The position numbers were made by a program, and so were the translations under genes. Shown here piece by piece: positions 26,664-35,370 of a stretch of DNA of 45,021 nt. Each line of letters opens with the position of its first letter. Position 1 is the stretch's first letter. A model generated the notes under the pieces. The model was not told the DNA's origin. It made no database searches and was given only the letters and a program-made list of their open reading frames with translations. Source of the stretch: JBLRWS01 sp047921075 (GTDB lineage Bacteria > Bacteroidota > Rhodothermia > Balneolales > Balneolaceae); the NCBI GenBank assembly GCA_047921075.1, contig JBLRWS010000014.1, positions 1 to 45,021 of the forward strand, read 5' to 3'.

Positions 26664-27311
26664 ATGACGTTTGACTCTCAATCTGACACACTTAGCCCGT
26701 TTGCAGAGTGGTTTTGGAAAGCAACCGGTGTTTTAGTTGCTGTCGCTTTTGTCATTGGGGGAGGGTTAACCCTTTTTATCCTTCTGATCGCCGGACTGTG
26801 GGAAGGATTTTCCCGAACGGAGTTTGTTTTTCTGTTTTTAGGAGGTGTGATCTACGTGTGTGCAGGGATCGCGCTTTCCGGATATGTAGCCTTTCGGCCA
26901 TCTCACGCAAAAGGAGGGATTCTCTTGCTATATCTGGTACCGGTACTGGTTTTTGCCTGGCCAAAAGCAACGGATGAACAGCCTGCCGAGTGGGTACATA
27001 CGTATATGACCGGAACGGAAGCGGAAGCAGCGGAAGCCCGCGATCTGCTGTTAGAACGGGGGCGGCGGGCCGGTGGCGACCGCGCCGTGCGAACACTGCT
27101 AACCTATCTGGAGGATCCCACCAATGAGGAAACGGTGCTTAAAACCGTAAAGATGCTGGGGGAGTTGAGTTATCAATATCCGCCCGTTCTTGAGGCGCTG
27201 CAGACGGTGCGAGACACAACCCGAGCCAATCCGCAACAACAGATCCTCTTTGATGCCGCCGGTGAGGCGCTGTTGGGTGTTAACCCCTATCTGAATCCCG
27301 ATCAGATTTAA
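26664..27311 (+). CDS. Hypothetical membrane protein with helical C-terminal domain
   Basis: This is a 215-residue protein. Three hydrophobic helices lie in the first 105 residues (VLVAVAFVIGGGLTLFILLI, FVFLFLGGVIYVCAGIALSG, ILLLYLVPVLVFAW). A soluble helical region of about 100 residues follows (EAEAAEARDLLLERGRRAGGD, ETVLKTVKMLGELSYQYPPV) that may be HEAT-like. I chose ATG 26664 because the frame upstream overlaps the GNAT-like gene and adds a non-typical stretch; ATG 26601 is the alternative. Not recognised further. Confidence 0.7.
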   Translation: MTFDSQSDTLSPFAEWFWKATGVLVAVAFVIGGGLTLFILLIAGLWEGFSRTEFVFLFLGGVIYVCAGIALSGYVAFRPSHAKGGILLLYLVPVLVFAWPKATDEQPAEWVHTYMTGTEAEAAEARDLLLERGRRAGGDRAVRTLLTYLEDPTNEETVLKTVKMLGELSYQYPPVLEALQTVRDTTRANPQQQILFDAAGEALLGVNPYLNPDQI

Positions 27312-27366
27312 CGGCAGAAAATGGTACCTTTTGTACAACCAGAAAAACTGAATTAACCACGGATTC

Positions 27367-28551
27367 ATGAGTGATATTTTGCTTCGGACGAAAGGCATTT
27401 TGCCGGTACAACGTCTGAAACAGCTGGCCGGGGCAGGCGTGCTATCCAGCCATCCCGACCACCCGATCCAGGAGAATCAATTCCAACCCAACTCCATCGA
27501 TCTGCGACTGGGAGAAACCGCCTACCGCGTGAGGAGCAGCTTTTTACCGGAAGATGAAACGGTAGAGCAAAAAATGAACAAACTGCTTCAATACTCTTTT
27601 TCGATCGAGAATGGTGCGGTTCTGGAGCCTAACTGTGTGTACATCATTCCGCTTCTCGAGGAGGTACATCTGCCTGAAAAAGGCGCCGGCCGTACCAACG
27701 GGAACCACGTCCGAATTGTATCTGACGAGCAGCTCACAGCCAAGGCGAATCCAAAAAGTACTACCGGACGGCTGGATGTATTTACGCGGGTCATTACCGA
27801 CTATTCACACCGCTTCGAAGAGATAGAACCGGGCTACAGCGGCAAACTGTATCTGGAAGTGGTGCCCAAATCATTTCCAATTCGCGTGCGAACCGGCCAC
27901 CGGCTCAATCAGTTGCGCGTTCGCCACGGGCGACAAATCCTGTCCGATGCCGAAATTCTTCGCATTCACGCCGGCGATCCGCTCTTGTTTGGGGACAATG
28001 GGGAGCCGCTTGGGATGGATGAAATCAAAGTAAAAAACGGCCTTTTTATGGGTGTGAACCTGGTAGGTGAGGAAGACGACCTGCTTGGGTACAAAGCCAA
28101 GAAACACCGTGACTTGATCGATCTGGATCATATCAACCACTATGAAATCTCTGATTTTTGGGATCCGATTACCGCCGGCAATGAAGATCACTTAATTCTG
28201 GAGCCGGAGGCGTTCTATATTTTTGCATCGCGTGAACGCTGCCGAATACCAAAGCATCTGGCCGCCGAAATGATCGCCTACGATACCGGTTCGGGAGAAC
28301 TGCGCACGCATTACGCCGGTTTTTTTGACAGCGGATTTGGCGGAGATGTGGCCGATGGCGGAGCCCGGGCGGTTCTGGAAGTTCGCTCGCACGATGTTCC
28401 GTTTTTAATTGAACACGGCCAGACCTTCTGCAGCATGCATTTCGAGCCCAATATGGAATTCCCGGAATTTGTCTATGGATCAGAGATCAAAAGCAATTAT
28501 CAGGGACAGGGCCTCAAGTTAGGCAAGCATTTCAAAAATCCGGTATCCTGA
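27367..28551 (+). CDS. dcd: dCTP deaminase, long two-domain form
   Basis: This 394-residue protein contains two copies of the dUTPase/dCTP deaminase fold. The first half has FQPNSIDLRLGETAYRVRSS and ANPKSTTGRLDVFTRVI. The second half has the deaminase-like AYDTGSGELRTHYAGFFDSG and GGARAVLEVRSHDVPFLIEHGQ. Ordinary Dcd is about 190 residues; the long form is known as 2'-deoxycytidine 5'-triphosphate deaminase in alphaproteobacteria and some others. Role: dCTP to dUTP, feeding dTMP synthesis together with the dUTPase at 39617. The TGA overlaps the next ATG (TGATG). Confidence 0.9.
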   Translation: MSDILLRTKGILPVQRLKQLAGAGVLSSHPDHPIQENQFQPNSIDLRLGETAYRVRSSFLPEDETVEQKMNKLLQYSFSIENGAVLEPNCVYIIPLLEEVHLPEKGAGRTNGNHVRIVSDEQLTAKANPKSTTGRLDVFTRVITDYSHRFEEIEPGYSGKLYLEVVPKSFPIRVRTGHRLNQLRVRHGRQILSDAEILRIHAGDPLLFGDNGEPLGMDEIKVKNGLFMGVNLVGEEDDLLGYKAKKHRDLIDLDHINHYEISDFWDPITAGNEDHLILEPEAFYIFASRERCRIPKHLAAEMIAYDTGSGELRTHYAGFFDSGFGGDVADGGARAVLEVRSHDVPFLIEHGQTFCSMHFEPNMEFPEFVYGSEIKSNYQGQGLKLGKHFKNPVS

Positions 28552-28766
28552 TGCAGGTAGAGCGGTGCGTTTGCAGTAATATCACCTTTAAAGATGTGCT
28601 CTCACTGGCTCAAAAGGAGGGAATCACCTCTGTGGATGAGCTCCAGAAGCGGGGAATATGCGCACGAAACTGCAAACTGTGTGAACCCTACTTGAAAAAA
28701 ATGTTCGAAACCGGCCGAACCGGCTTTTCTCCGGGTGAGGCATCTCATCGCGATTACTCTTCATGA
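28551..28766 (+). CDS. Small BFD-like (2Fe-2S)-binding protein
   Basis: This is a 71-residue protein with Cys6-x-Cys8 (RCVCSN), and Cys37, Cys41 and Cys44 (RGICARNCKLCEPYL). The spacing of Cys6, Cys8, Cys41 and Cys44 matches bacterioferritin-associated ferredoxin (BFD)-like [2Fe-2S] domains, with one additional Cys. The helical stretch between (TFKDVLSLAQKEGITSVDELQ) fits that fold. The start overlaps the dcd stop by one base, and the stop overlaps the rsmE ATG (ATGA). The partner is unknown, and cluster binding is inferred. Confidence 0.75.
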   Translation: MQVERCVCSNITFKDVLSLAQKEGITSVDELQKRGICARNCKLCEPYLKKMFETGRTGFSPGEASHRDYSS

Positions 28767-29482
28767 ATCAGTTCTACACATCCCCTGAGCATGTTACGGA
28801 GAAGCAGCTGACGATAACGGGCCAGGAGGCTGCGCACGCCGTAAAGTCGCTGCGTTTGCATGACGGTGATGAGATATGGGTAACCGATGGCGCAGGCAGC
28901 CGATTTCGATGTATCATTACGGATGCGAGTCCCTCGCGGGTGGTTTGCGATATAGAGGAACGTGCGGTGCACGAGCCGGCATCTCCAGCGATATATGTAG
29001 CCATTGGCGTGTTAAAAAAGCGGGACCGGATGGAGTTCGCCATTGAAAAAGGTACAGAGATTGGTGCGGCGGGATTTCTCTTTTTTCGGGGAGATCATTC
29101 CGAGAAGCCGTCGCTTAACCTGCGCAGGGCCGAAGCCACAGCGTTGAGCGCCATGAAGCAGAGTCTGCGCCTACACCTGCCGGTTGTGGAGAGTTTTAAA
29201 TCGCTCGATGCCCTGCTAAAAACGCGACATGCCGCCCGGTTTTACACCGCACATCAAGATGCCACAGAGAGTTTTGAAGAGGTGATAGGAGAGGAGATAC
29301 AGAATGTCCTGGCAGATAAACGGATCGTGGTGGTTGGACCGGAAGGAGGGCTGTCTGACCGTGAAGTAACTCTTTTAAAACAGGCGGACAGCCATTTTGT
29401 GGGACTTGGCAGCCATCGGCTACGGGCCGAAACCGCTGCTATTGTAGCTGCTGATCGCTGTCTGCAGGCCCTGAGACGATAA
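28763..29482 (+). CDS. rsmE: 16S rRNA (uracil1498-N3)-methyltransferase RsmE
   Basis: This is a 239-residue SPOUT methyltransferase of the 30S subunit. An N-terminal PUA-like domain (TGQEAAHAVKSLRLHDGDEI) is followed by the knot domain with GVLKKRDRMEFAIEKGTEIG, the SAM loop VVVGPEGGLSDREV and LGSHRLRAETAAIVA. The length is normal. It is coupled to the BFD-like gene by a 4-nt overlap. Downstream lies a hairpin whose poly-A side serves the opposite strand, so rsmE itself has no evident terminator of its own. Confidence 0.95.
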   Translation: MNQFYTSPEHVTEKQLTITGQEAAHAVKSLRLHDGDEIWVTDGAGSRFRCIITDASPSRVVCDIEERAVHEPASPAIYVAIGVLKKRDRMEFAIEKGTEIGAAGFLFFRGDHSEKPSLNLRRAEATALSAMKQSLRLHLPVVESFKSLDALLKTRHAARFYTAHQDATESFEEVIGEEIQNVLADKRIVVVGPEGGLSDREVTLLKQADSHFVGLGSHRLRAETAAIVAADRCLQALRR

Positions 29483-29513
29483 AAAAAAAGAGAGCTCAAC
29501 GTTAGAGCTCTCT
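29482..29513 (-). terminator. Rho-independent terminator for the S41 protease gene
   Basis: AGAGAGCTC (29489-29497) and GAGCTCTCT (29505-29513) form a perfect 9-bp stem with a 7-nt loop. The plus strand has eight A before the left arm, so on the minus strand the hairpin is followed by a U-run, as in a leftward terminator. It lies about 50 bp after the protease stop codon. On the plus strand no T-run follows. Confidence 0.85.
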
Positions 29514-29563
29514 CGGATATTCAGAGTAGAGGGGGATTTTTTATGAATCCCGAAACAAGATCA

Positions 29564-31456
29564 TCAATTACGATTTCTGTTTTGTTGTTGCAGAGAGGAT
29601 TGTTGAGCCAGTGTTTCCAGGCGAGTCACTTCATCCCACAACTTCATCGCTTCGGTGAGCGGCTCGTTCAGATAGATGTTATCTACCGGATGGAACTTCT
29701 CATTTCCCCAAACCTGACGGGCCAGCTCGGCTTTCATCCGTCCAAAATTCATCCACACCAGCTCGTTGTACCGCTCCTGGCTAAGTGCAATATCATTATC
29801 GCGAATTTCAATATCATCCAGCTCGTTATCGATAACCATACCGGCCTCTGTCATCTGCTCCAAGAAGCGCTGCTGAATGGGCTCGGGCCAGCTGTAGTCA
29901 GTTTTGAAACGGTTAAAATCTGCTTCCCATTCAGCGCGGAACGTATCTCCTTGTTCGTCAAGGAATGATCGCACCAGATCGAGATGCACCCGGTTGGCCA
30001 TCATATAGTTAAAGAGAAGAAAATTCATGGTGGTATCGCGCTGAACAATGAAGTCAGGGATGATGCCGCCGCCGCCAAAGACTGTGCGTCCGGACGCCGT
30101 ACTGAAGCGTAAGGAATCGGGTACATCTTCTTTGAACTTGGTTGCATCTATCGATGCGTCGTTGCTGCGGCTGAAAATCTCAAATGCATACTCTTCACTT
30201 CCATCATCGAACGGCTTTTGAATCATTCGGCCGGAAGGAGTGAGGTACCGCGATATGGTTACCCGGATATTGCTGTTATCAACCAGTTCGTATTGCTGTT
30301 GAACAAGGCCTTTTCCAAAGGTGCGCCGGCCCACAACCAAACCGCGGTCATGGTCCTGAATGGCACCGCTAACAATCTCGCTGGCCGATGCAGACCCTTC
30401 ATTTACCAGAGCAATGACCGGCATGCTTCGCAAAATACCGTCTTTGGTGCTGTACGCTTCTGAATTGAACCGGCGATGACGGCTCTCTGTGGATACCAAT
30501 TTGGTGCCTCGAGGGAAGAATTCCTCGGTTATCGCAATGGCCTGACTCAGAAAACCGCCGGGGTTTCCACGCATATCCAGTATAATCCGCTCCATTCCCT
30601 GTTCTTGAAGATCCTGTACAGCGGTGATAAATTCATCGTGCGTGGTTGCTGCAAATCGGCTGATCTTAATGTAGCCGGTCCGATTGTCAATCATGTACGA
30701 CGTATCGAGAGTGGTAAGGGGAATATCATCCCGCACAATCGTGAGGTTGACTGGGTTACTGGTTCTTGGCCGCTGAATCTGTACGGTTACTTCCGTTCCT
30801 TTTGGTCCGCGCAGTTTACGTTGCACATCTTCGTTGGTAAAACCAACCGCTGTGGAATCGTCTATCTTGATAATCCGGTCGCCCGACATAATTCCAAGCT
30901 GGTCGCTCGGTCCACCCGAAATGGGGGTTACAACGGTGATGGTATCGCGGATAATCTCGAACTGGATGCCAATTCCCTGAAACTTACCGGCAAACTCTTC
31001 CTGAATGCGTTCACTGTCTTCCGGTTCGATGTAGACCGAGTGCGGATCCAGAGAACTCATCATGGCGCGGATCGACTCTTCGGTGAGGCGGTCCATGTTC
31101 TTATCCGGAAAGTTGTTGGCTACATAGAGGTAGGCGTCTTCAAACCGATTCAACGCATCGCGTAAGTTGCGAACCGATCCGGCGGTAAACGTGGTATCAA
31201 TCGGGGTGCCGGAAAGCGACAAGGTGGAGTCTTCCATAGCGTTGACAAAACCGACAATGCTACGCTCGAATAGATATTCCAGATCGGTGGTTCCGTAGTA
31301 GTTGTCGATCACACGGCGCTGAACCTGCATATACTTTTGGATGTTTTTTTGATCGTCTGATCGATCAATAACAACAGCGTCGAAACCGGTTAACCAAAAT
31401 CCGGAGAGAATGAGAAGTACGACAAGATGGGGTGCGAGAAATTTTTTCAAGGTCAT
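29564..31456 (-). CDS. S41 family C-terminal processing peptidase (CtpA/tail-specific protease)
   Basis: This is a 630-residue product from ATG 31456. A hydrophobic N-terminal segment (LVVLLILSGFWLTGF, about 12-26) is a signal or anchor, so it acts in the periplasm. The order is a helical N-terminal region (VQRRVIDNYYGTTDLE), a PDZ domain (about 145-240), then the protease core. Ser357 (GSASASEIVSG), Asp368 and Lys382 (TFGKGLVQQQ) match the Ser/Asp/Lys set of E. coli Prc by spacing. A TTG at 31489 is an alternative start that would add 11 residues. It degrades or trims envelope proteins. A strong terminator follows its stop. The 190-bp gap upstream separates it from hslU. Confidence 0.93.
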   Translation of the reverse strand: MTLKKFLAPHLVVLLILSGFWLTGFDAVVIDRSDDQKNIQKYMQVQRRVIDNYYGTTDLEYLFERSIVGFVNAMEDSTLSLSGTPIDTTFTAGSVRNLRDALNRFEDAYLYVANNFPDKNMDRLTEESIRAMMSSLDPHSVYIEPEDSERIQEEFAGKFQGIGIQFEIIRDTITVVTPISGGPSDQLGIMSGDRIIKIDDSTAVGFTNEDVQRKLRGPKGTEVTVQIQRPRTSNPVNLTIVRDDIPLTTLDTSYMIDNRTGYIKISRFAATTHDEFITAVQDLQEQGMERIILDMRGNPGGFLSQAIAITEEFFPRGTKLVSTESRHRRFNSEAYSTKDGILRSMPVIALVNEGSASASEIVSGAIQDHDRGLVVGRRTFGKGLVQQQYELVDNSNIRVTISRYLTPSGRMIQKPFDDGSEEYAFEIFSRSNDASIDATKFKEDVPDSLRFSTASGRTVFGGGGIIPDFIVQRDTTMNFLLFNYMMANRVHLDLVRSFLDEQGDTFRAEWEADFNRFKTDYSWPEPIQQRFLEQMTEAGMVIDNELDDIEIRDNDIALSQERYNELVWMNFGRMKAELARQVWGNEKFHPVDNIYLNEPLTEAMKLWDEVTRLETLAQQSSLQQQNRNRN

Positions 31457-31648
31457 GTAGCTTTGTTTATTTCCAGTAACGACAAACAATACTGCTGCTG
31501 TATGCGAAATGTATCAAGAATCTATTACATGATGTAAAAAGATGCTATTAAAAAACGCAGGTAGCAGTTATGTGTACGATAAACGTTCATGTCGGTTCCC
31601 TCATCTTAACGCAGAAGAGAGCGTATGTCATTCCCCACTTTAAACGTT

Positions 31649-33058
31649 CTACAAAATAAAGTGGCTCAGATCCTTGTCGGTTACCAGCGAATCGAGTTGT
31701 TTGTTGACGTACGCTTTGTCGATAGTGATTTTTCCGCTGTGAATGTCATCGGGTACCGCAAACAGTAATTCTTCGAGTAAGGAAGAGAGAATGGTATGCA
31801 GCCGCCGCGCCCCAATATTCTCGACCTGTTGATTTACCTGTGCCGCAATGTGTGCGATTTCGCGGATAGCATCTTCCTTAAAAACAGCCTCTACGCCTTC
31901 GGTAGCCAGCATAGCCTGATACTGCTTCGTGAGTGCATTCTTGGGTTTGGTTAAAATATCAAAAAAGTCTTGCTCGGTGAGTGAGTCGAGCTCTACGCGG
32001 ATGGGCAGTCGACCCTGTAGCTCGGGAATGAGGTCGGATGGCTTGGCAATGTGAAACGCTCCGGATCCGATAAACAGAATATGGTCGGTTTTTACGATCC
32101 CGTGTTTGGTAGAGACGGCACTTCCTTCAATGATGGGCAGCAGATCGCGCTGCACGCCTTGCCGGCTCACATCCGGCCCGCCGCCTTTGCCCGATTTGGC
32201 CGAACTGTCGGCTACTTTGTCAATCTCATCAATAAATACAATACCCTGATTCTGCACTCGGTAGAGTGCTTCCTGCACGGCGGCTTCGTGATCGATCAGT
32301 TTTTCGGATTCTTCCTCGAGAAGTACGTCGCGTGCCTCGTGAATCGGAAGCTTACGTTTCGATTTACGATTGGCTTTGTTCAGGTTGCCAAGCATATCCT
32401 GCATATTAAACCCCATCTCTTCGATGCCCTGTGGCCCGAAAATTTGCATCATGGGTGTTTTGCTGGATGAGACTTCAATTTCTATTTCCCGGTCTTCGAG
32501 GTCGCCATTTTTTAGCTTTTCCCGAAATCGCTCACGGGTTTTCTCATTCAGCTCATCGTCTGATGCAGAGGAGGGATCAAACCCTACCTGACCGGTGGTG
32601 GTGTTGCTGGGCGACTGTTTTTTGCGCACAGGAGGGATGAGGATATCCAGAATTCGCTCCTCGACAATCTCCTTCGCTTTCTCTTTTACCCGTTCCTGCA
32701 TCTCCTGCTTCACCATGTTTACGGCAATGTCAGTGAGATCGCGAATCATCGATTCCACATCGCGACCTACATAGCCTACCTCGGTAAACTTGGAGGCTTC
32801 TACTTTGATGAAGGGAGCGCCGGCCAGTTTCGCCAGACGACGGGCAATTTCGGTTTTTCCGACACCGGTTGGCCCAATCATCAGAATGTTGTTCGGTATA
32901 ATCTCTTCGCGGATCTCCGGGTCACTGTTCAGCCGCCGCCACCGGTTTCGGAGTGCAATGGCCACCGATCGTTTGGCCTCTTTCTGGCCAATAATATAGG
33001 TGTCGAGTTCGGCTACAATTTGCCGGGGTGTAAGATTTTGAGCACTGCTGTCAATCAT
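31649..33058 (-). CDS. hslU: ATP-dependent protease ATPase subunit HslU
   Basis: This is a 469-residue AAA+ unfoldase of the HslUV protease. From ATG 33058: LTPRQIVAELDTYIIGQKEAKRS, Walker A GPTGVGKTE (62-70), a charged I-domain (about 110-245), Walker B IVFIDEIDK and the C-terminal LFAVPDDIHSGKITID to SHFIL. The earlier in-frame TTG at 33112 would overlap hslV and add a non-family stretch, so I prefer the ATG, 11 bp after hslV. Confidence 0.97.
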   Translation of the reverse strand: MIDSSAQNLTPRQIVAELDTYIIGQKEAKRSVAIALRNRWRRLNSDPEIREEIIPNNILMIGPTGVGKTEIARRLAKLAGAPFIKVEASKFTEVGYVGRDVESMIRDLTDIAVNMVKQEMQERVKEKAKEIVEERILDILIPPVRKKQSPSNTTTGQVGFDPSSASDDELNEKTRERFREKLKNGDLEDREIEIEVSSSKTPMMQIFGPQGIEEMGFNMQDMLGNLNKANRKSKRKLPIHEARDVLLEEESEKLIDHEAAVQEALYRVQNQGIVFIDEIDKVADSSAKSGKGGGPDVSRQGVQRDLLPIIEGSAVSTKHGIVKTDHILFIGSGAFHIAKPSDLIPELQGRLPIRVELDSLTEQDFFDILTKPKNALTKQYQAMLATEGVEAVFKEDAIREIAHIAAQVNQQVENIGARRLHTILSSLLEELLFAVPDDIHSGKITIDKAYVNKQLDSLVTDKDLSHFIL

Positions 33059-33069
33059 AAAATAAAGGC

Positions 33070-33609
33070 TTAAATATCTAAAATAGTCAGATTGTGATTG
33101 GTGTAAATACAAATATCGGCGGCAATGTTGAGTGATGTTTCAACAATTTCGTGCGCTGTAAGATTCGGTGCGTTCTGTTTAAGTGCACGCGCTGCGGCCA
33201 GTGCATAGGCACCACCGCTGCCGATGGCCAAAATCTGGTCGTCGGGTTCAATCACATCACCCTGTCCGGAAATAATAAGAGAATGATCCTTATCCATTAC
33301 CACCAGCAGGGCTTCAAGTTTCTGCAGGTATTTATCCTTACGCCACTCTTTGGCCAGTTCCACAGCGCCTCGCTGCAGATTGCCATTGTACTCGTTCAAT
33401 TTCTCCTCAAACCGTTCAAAAAGCGTGAATGCATCGGCTGTAGATCCCGCAAAACCGGCTAAAATAGTCCCATTTTGAAGTTTACGTACTTTCTTCACCG
33501 TGGATTTCATCACGGTTTTATCGAGGGTAGCCTGGCCGTCACCACCAATAGCTACTTCACCATTATGATTCACTCCCAAAACGGTGGTTGCATGTAAATT
33601 CTGAAGCAT
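33070..33609 (-). CDS. hslV: ATP-dependent protease peptidase subunit HslV
   Basis: This is a 179-residue proteasome-like threonine peptidase. The mature protein begins at Thr8 (HATTVLGV), which would be the nucleophile after removal of a 7-residue propeptide. GGDGQATLDKTVMKSTVKKVR and GSGGAYALAAARAL are family blocks. It lies 24 bp after the RNase E/G gene and 11 bp before hslU, which suggests an rng-hslV-hslU operon. The complex forms in the cytoplasm. Confidence 0.97.
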   Translation of the reverse strand: MLQNLHATTVLGVNHNGEVAIGGDGQATLDKTVMKSTVKKVRKLQNGTILAGFAGSTADAFTLFERFEEKLNEYNGNLQRGAVELAKEWRKDKYLQKLEALLVVMDKDHSLIISGQGDVIEPDDQILAIGSGGAYALAAARALKQNAPNLTAHEIVETSLNIAADICIYTNHNLTILDI

Positions 33610-33633
33610 CTCGTCTCTTACAAAAGGTTTAAA

Positions 33634-35370
33634 TTAGGATTGTCTCTGCCGGGTCTGTTTTGTGCGCGATGGCCGGCTGTTACGGCTGCTGTTGCCATTC
33701 CGGTTATCCTTTGAATAGTAATCCAGATCATTTTTGTGGTTTTCGTCATCCGGCTGTTCCAACAACGTCTTTTCGTATGCCTCAAGAATCTTATCCAGCG
33801 GTTCATCGCGTAGTACCGCTTCGGTCACATCCAGTTCCGAGCCGGATAGGGTGGCCTTGAACTCATTCAATGAGGTGTTCTCATCGGCAACGAACGTAAT
33901 GCGTACTTTGTATTTCAGCATCCATTTCCATCGCTGGCTTAGAAAGCCTTCTGTGAGAAACGATTTCAAAAATGGATTCACATAAATATCTGCTGCACGA
34001 TATTTGGTGCTGTATTTCAGCTTGCTGATCCAGCTTTCGATGTCGGTTACAATCGTATCCTGGCTGATGACGGTTCCGGAACCGCCGCACATGGGGCACA
34101 CCTTCGATACAGAGTTTACCACGCTTGGGCGAATACGCTGGCGGGTAATTTGTATGAGGCCAAAATCGCTCATGCCAATAACATTGGTCTTGGCCTGATC
34201 CTTTTTAAACTCTTTTTTGAGCTCGTCGTAAATTTTCTTTCGGTTTTTATCATCCCTAAGGTCAATGAAATCGACCACAATAATACCGCCTATATCCCGC
34301 AGACGCAGCTGTTTGGCGATTTCTCGTGCCGCTTCAAGATTGGTTTTAAGGGAGTTGTCTTCCTGCCGCTCTTTGGCTGCGTATGGTCCGGAGTTTACAT
34401 CCACCACATACATCGCTTCGGTCTGCTCAAAAATCAGGTAACCGCCTGAAGGCATCCGCACCCTGGGGCTGAAGATGGAGTTCACTTCGTTGCCGATGCC
34501 CACGTGGTCAAAAATATGATCACGGCCTTTGTACAGTTCTACGCTTGGTAGTTTTTTAGGGGCAATTTGCGATACGTAGCTTCGAACCGATTTGTAGAGC
34601 TGCGGGTCGTCGATCAGCACGCGGTCGTACTGCTTGGCAAACAGATCGCGGATCAGGCTTTCGGTGATGTCGAGGTCTTTGTAAAGCAAGCTTGGGGGTG
34701 TCGAATTTTCGAGCTTATTCACCAGCCGTTCCCACTTCTGCAGAACGGTGCGCATATCGTTTTCGATCGCCTCTTTGTCTTGTTCCTGTGCCACCGTACG
34801 TACAATCACGCCAAACCCTTCGGGCAGCATATCACCGACAATCTTTTTGAGCCGCCGCCGCTCCTTTCCATTGTTGATTTTCTTGGAGAGCGCAATATAT
34901 TCGCCCATAGGAATGAGCACCAGAAAACGTCCGGCAATAGTAATATCGGTCGATATCCGTGGCCCTTTGGAACCGATGGGTTCTTTTACAATTTGAACCA
35001 ACAGATTCTGATTGGTCTGAAGCATCTTACCGGCAAGAATCTGCTTGTCGTGATTGCTGAGCTTATCAAAATTTTGCAGCTCCTTGTCGGCTTTTTTGTC
35101 GATGCTTTTGGGCCCGTTCATCATTTTGATGTACTGGCCGAGGTGATCGCCGGCGTCGGAAAAGTGAAGAAAGGCGTCTTTTTCCATGCCTAAATCGATG
35201 AAAGCGGCTCGAATACCACTCATAACCTTATGCACCCGGCCGTGATAAATATCACCAACCGTACGCTGGTTATCTTCCGATTCAATAAATAGTTGTGCTA
35301 ACTCACCATTCTCTAAAAGGGCTACCCGGGTCTGCTTTCCCGAGGAGTGAATAATAATTTGATTTTTCAT
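33634..35370 (-). CDS. rng: Ribonuclease E/G family protein
   Basis: This is a 578-residue protein. The S1 domain (about 37-130, GDIYHGRVHKVMSGIRAAFID) carries the insertion of about 40 residues (79-118) that is common in Bacteroidota homologues. The catalytic part has YVVDVNSGPYAAKE (Asp324), GGIIVVDFIDLRD (Asp367) and a zinc link CPMCGGSG (Cys425, Cys428). It lacks a long degradosome scaffold; the C-terminus is only a short Asn/Ser/Arg-rich tail (RNGNSSRNSRPSRTKQTR) that may bind RNA. Role: 5'-monophosphate-dependent cleavage in mRNA decay and rRNA processing. A long gene-free leader with a hairpin lies upstream. Confidence 0.95.
   Translation of the reverse strand: MKNQIIIHSSGKQTRVALLENGELAQLFIESEDNQRTVGDIYHGRVHKVMSGIRAAFIDLGMEKDAFLHFSDAGDHLGQYIKMMNGPKSIDKKADKELQNFDKLSNHDKQILAGKMLQTNQNLLVQIVKEPIGSKGPRISTDITIAGRFLVLIPMGEYIALSKKINNGKERRRLKKIVGDMLPEGFGVIVRTVAQEQDKEAIENDMRTVLQKWERLVNKLENSTPPSLLYKDLDITESLIRDLFAKQYDRVLIDDPQLYKSVRSYVSQIAPKKLPSVELYKGRDHIFDHVGIGNEVNSIFSPRVRMPSGGYLIFEQTEAMYVVDVNSGPYAAKERQEDNSLKTNLEAAREIAKQLRLRDIGGIIVVDFIDLRDDKNRKKIYDELKKEFKKDQAKTNVIGMSDFGLIQITRQRIRPSVVNSVSKVCPMCGGSGTVISQDTIVTDIESWISKLKYSTKYRAADIYVNPFLKSFLTEGFLSQRWKWMLKYKVRITFVADENTSLNEFKATLSGSELDVTEAVLRDEPLDKILEAYEKTLLEQPDDENHKNDLDYYSKDNRNGNSSRNSRPSRTKQTRQRQS

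Noticed and set aside
31457..31648. A terminator or small RNA between hslU and the S41 protease
   Set aside because: Only short A or T runs and a repeated AACGTTT were seen; no stem with a following U-run.
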